From Candidatus Binatia bacterium (lineage in GTDB: Bacteria > Desulfobacterota > Binatia > HRBIN30), in assembly GCA_026004215.1 (NCBI GenBank), contig BPIR01000003.1, positions 62,001-126,000 on the forward strand: a DNA stretch of 64,000 nucleotides. Direction: 5' to 3'. Position numbers and translations under genes: made by a program. The notes beneath the pieces are model-generated. The model was not told the DNA's origin. It searched no databases and saw nothing but the letters and a program-made list of their open reading frames with translations. Shown piece by piece: positions 63,533 through 64,000 of this stretch (position 1 is the stretch's first letter; each line of letters starts with the position of its first letter).

Positions 63533-64000
63533 TTACTCCACTGGGACCGAGATGACGTCGGTCGCGTTCGGTGCGGGTAGCGGGTCGTCCCCTTCGCCGG
63601 TAGTTGCCCCATCGAAACGGTTCCCCTGGGCGTATGGGTTATACGCCGCCATGGCTGTGACTCCGGAAACCGACGTCGCCCGCGATTCCTCAGCTACCAT
63701 CAAGACGCCACCTTGGCCGGGTACCGGACGAAATCGGGTATGGCGCGTGGTCGAACCACCCAGAGCGCCAGGCGTAAACGCCGTGGAGAGTTGGCCGAGC
63801 GGTGCCGTTAGCCAACAATTGACCGAGAAGCTGCCACTCAAACGTGCCTCGAACTCATCGAACGTGAGAAACTGCAGGGTTACCGTCGAGGTGCCTCCGT
63901 TCTCGAAATCCTGCGCGCACGGCACTACCGTGAGTAGCGTGTTGACCGGGCAGATGTTGCCCGCGCACAAACCGACAGCGCCTAGGGATGTTGCAGAGGA
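63533..64000 (-). CDS. Exported paralog family protein, copy 3 (5' part outside window)
   Basis: The frame is open to the right edge, so the N-terminus is missing. The visible 155 residues carry VVPCAQDFENGG, FLTFDEFEARLSGSFSVNC and RHTRFRPV, the same blocks as copies 1 and 2. It ends at 63533, 46 bp before copy 2. Confidence 0.75.
   Translation of the reverse strand, partial: SSATSLGAVGLCAGNICPVNTLLTVVPCAQDFENGGTSTVTLQFLTFDEFEARLSGSFSVNCWLTAPLGQLSTAFTPGALGGSTTRHTRFRPVPGQGGVLMVAEESRATSVSGVTAMAAYNPYAQGNRFDGATTGEGDDPLPAPNATDVISVPVE

Overview
The window is about 64 kb of GC-rich bacterial DNA from a Gram-negative (diderm) organism. It carries an LptD-like LPS-assembly protein, an outer-membrane beta-barrel protein ending in aromatic F, lipoprotein signals and a TonB-like protein. 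Core genes resemble those of the deltaproteobacterial and Binatota-like lineages, and the many Thr/Pro-stalk proteins with dockerin-type EF-hand ends fit such uncultured groups. The exact taxon cannot be fixed from sequence inspection alone.

Layout. 1-1824 (minus): a tRNA-thiolation ATPase (TtuA/Ncs6 type, cut by the window edge) and a ThiS/MoaD-like sulfur carrier, with a secreted metzincin protease between them. 2485-4413: first large stalk protein. 4619-9896: housekeeping block with Nudix hydrolase, LOG-family protein, rpoZ, a dnaJ-cbpM-rpoH heat-shock cluster, an alpha/beta hydrolase and a PPOX-fold protein. 10761-13993 (minus): a compact five-gene operon of exported proteins. It starts with a cohesin-like protein and includes a lysozyme-like protein with a dockerin-type end. 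14403-27401 (plus): two giant tandem stalk proteins, a secreted lipase, a duplicated beta-helix protein and a 14-repeat RCC1-like protein, most with dockerin-type ends. 27524-30707: envelope proteins and a TonB-like protein. 31277-39059 (mostly minus): acyl-CoA carboxylase beta subunit, OMP, dynamin-like GTPase, LLM oxidoreductase, hydrolase and thioesterase. 38106-43530 (minus): GH13 glucosidase plus a complete sugar ABC importer. 44241-45593: another stalk/dockerin protein. 45962-61013: two KAS III genes, rimI, argS, a SPOR protein, a complete translationally coupled trpEGDCFBA cluster, folC and lptD. 61039-64000 (minus): three tandem paralogous exported proteins of unknown function.

The most interesting theme is a possible non-cellulosomal cohesin-dockerin surface system. 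One cohesin-like exported protein is accompanied by five proteins with two-motif dockerin-type domains, one with a partly irregular copy and two with a single EF-hand motif. Their other modules are varied: metzincin protease, lysozyme fold, beta-helix, beta-propeller and Cys-rich repeats. No carbohydrate-binding or cellulase modules are seen, so a cell-surface assembly role other than cellulose breakdown is inferred. Binding has not been shown.
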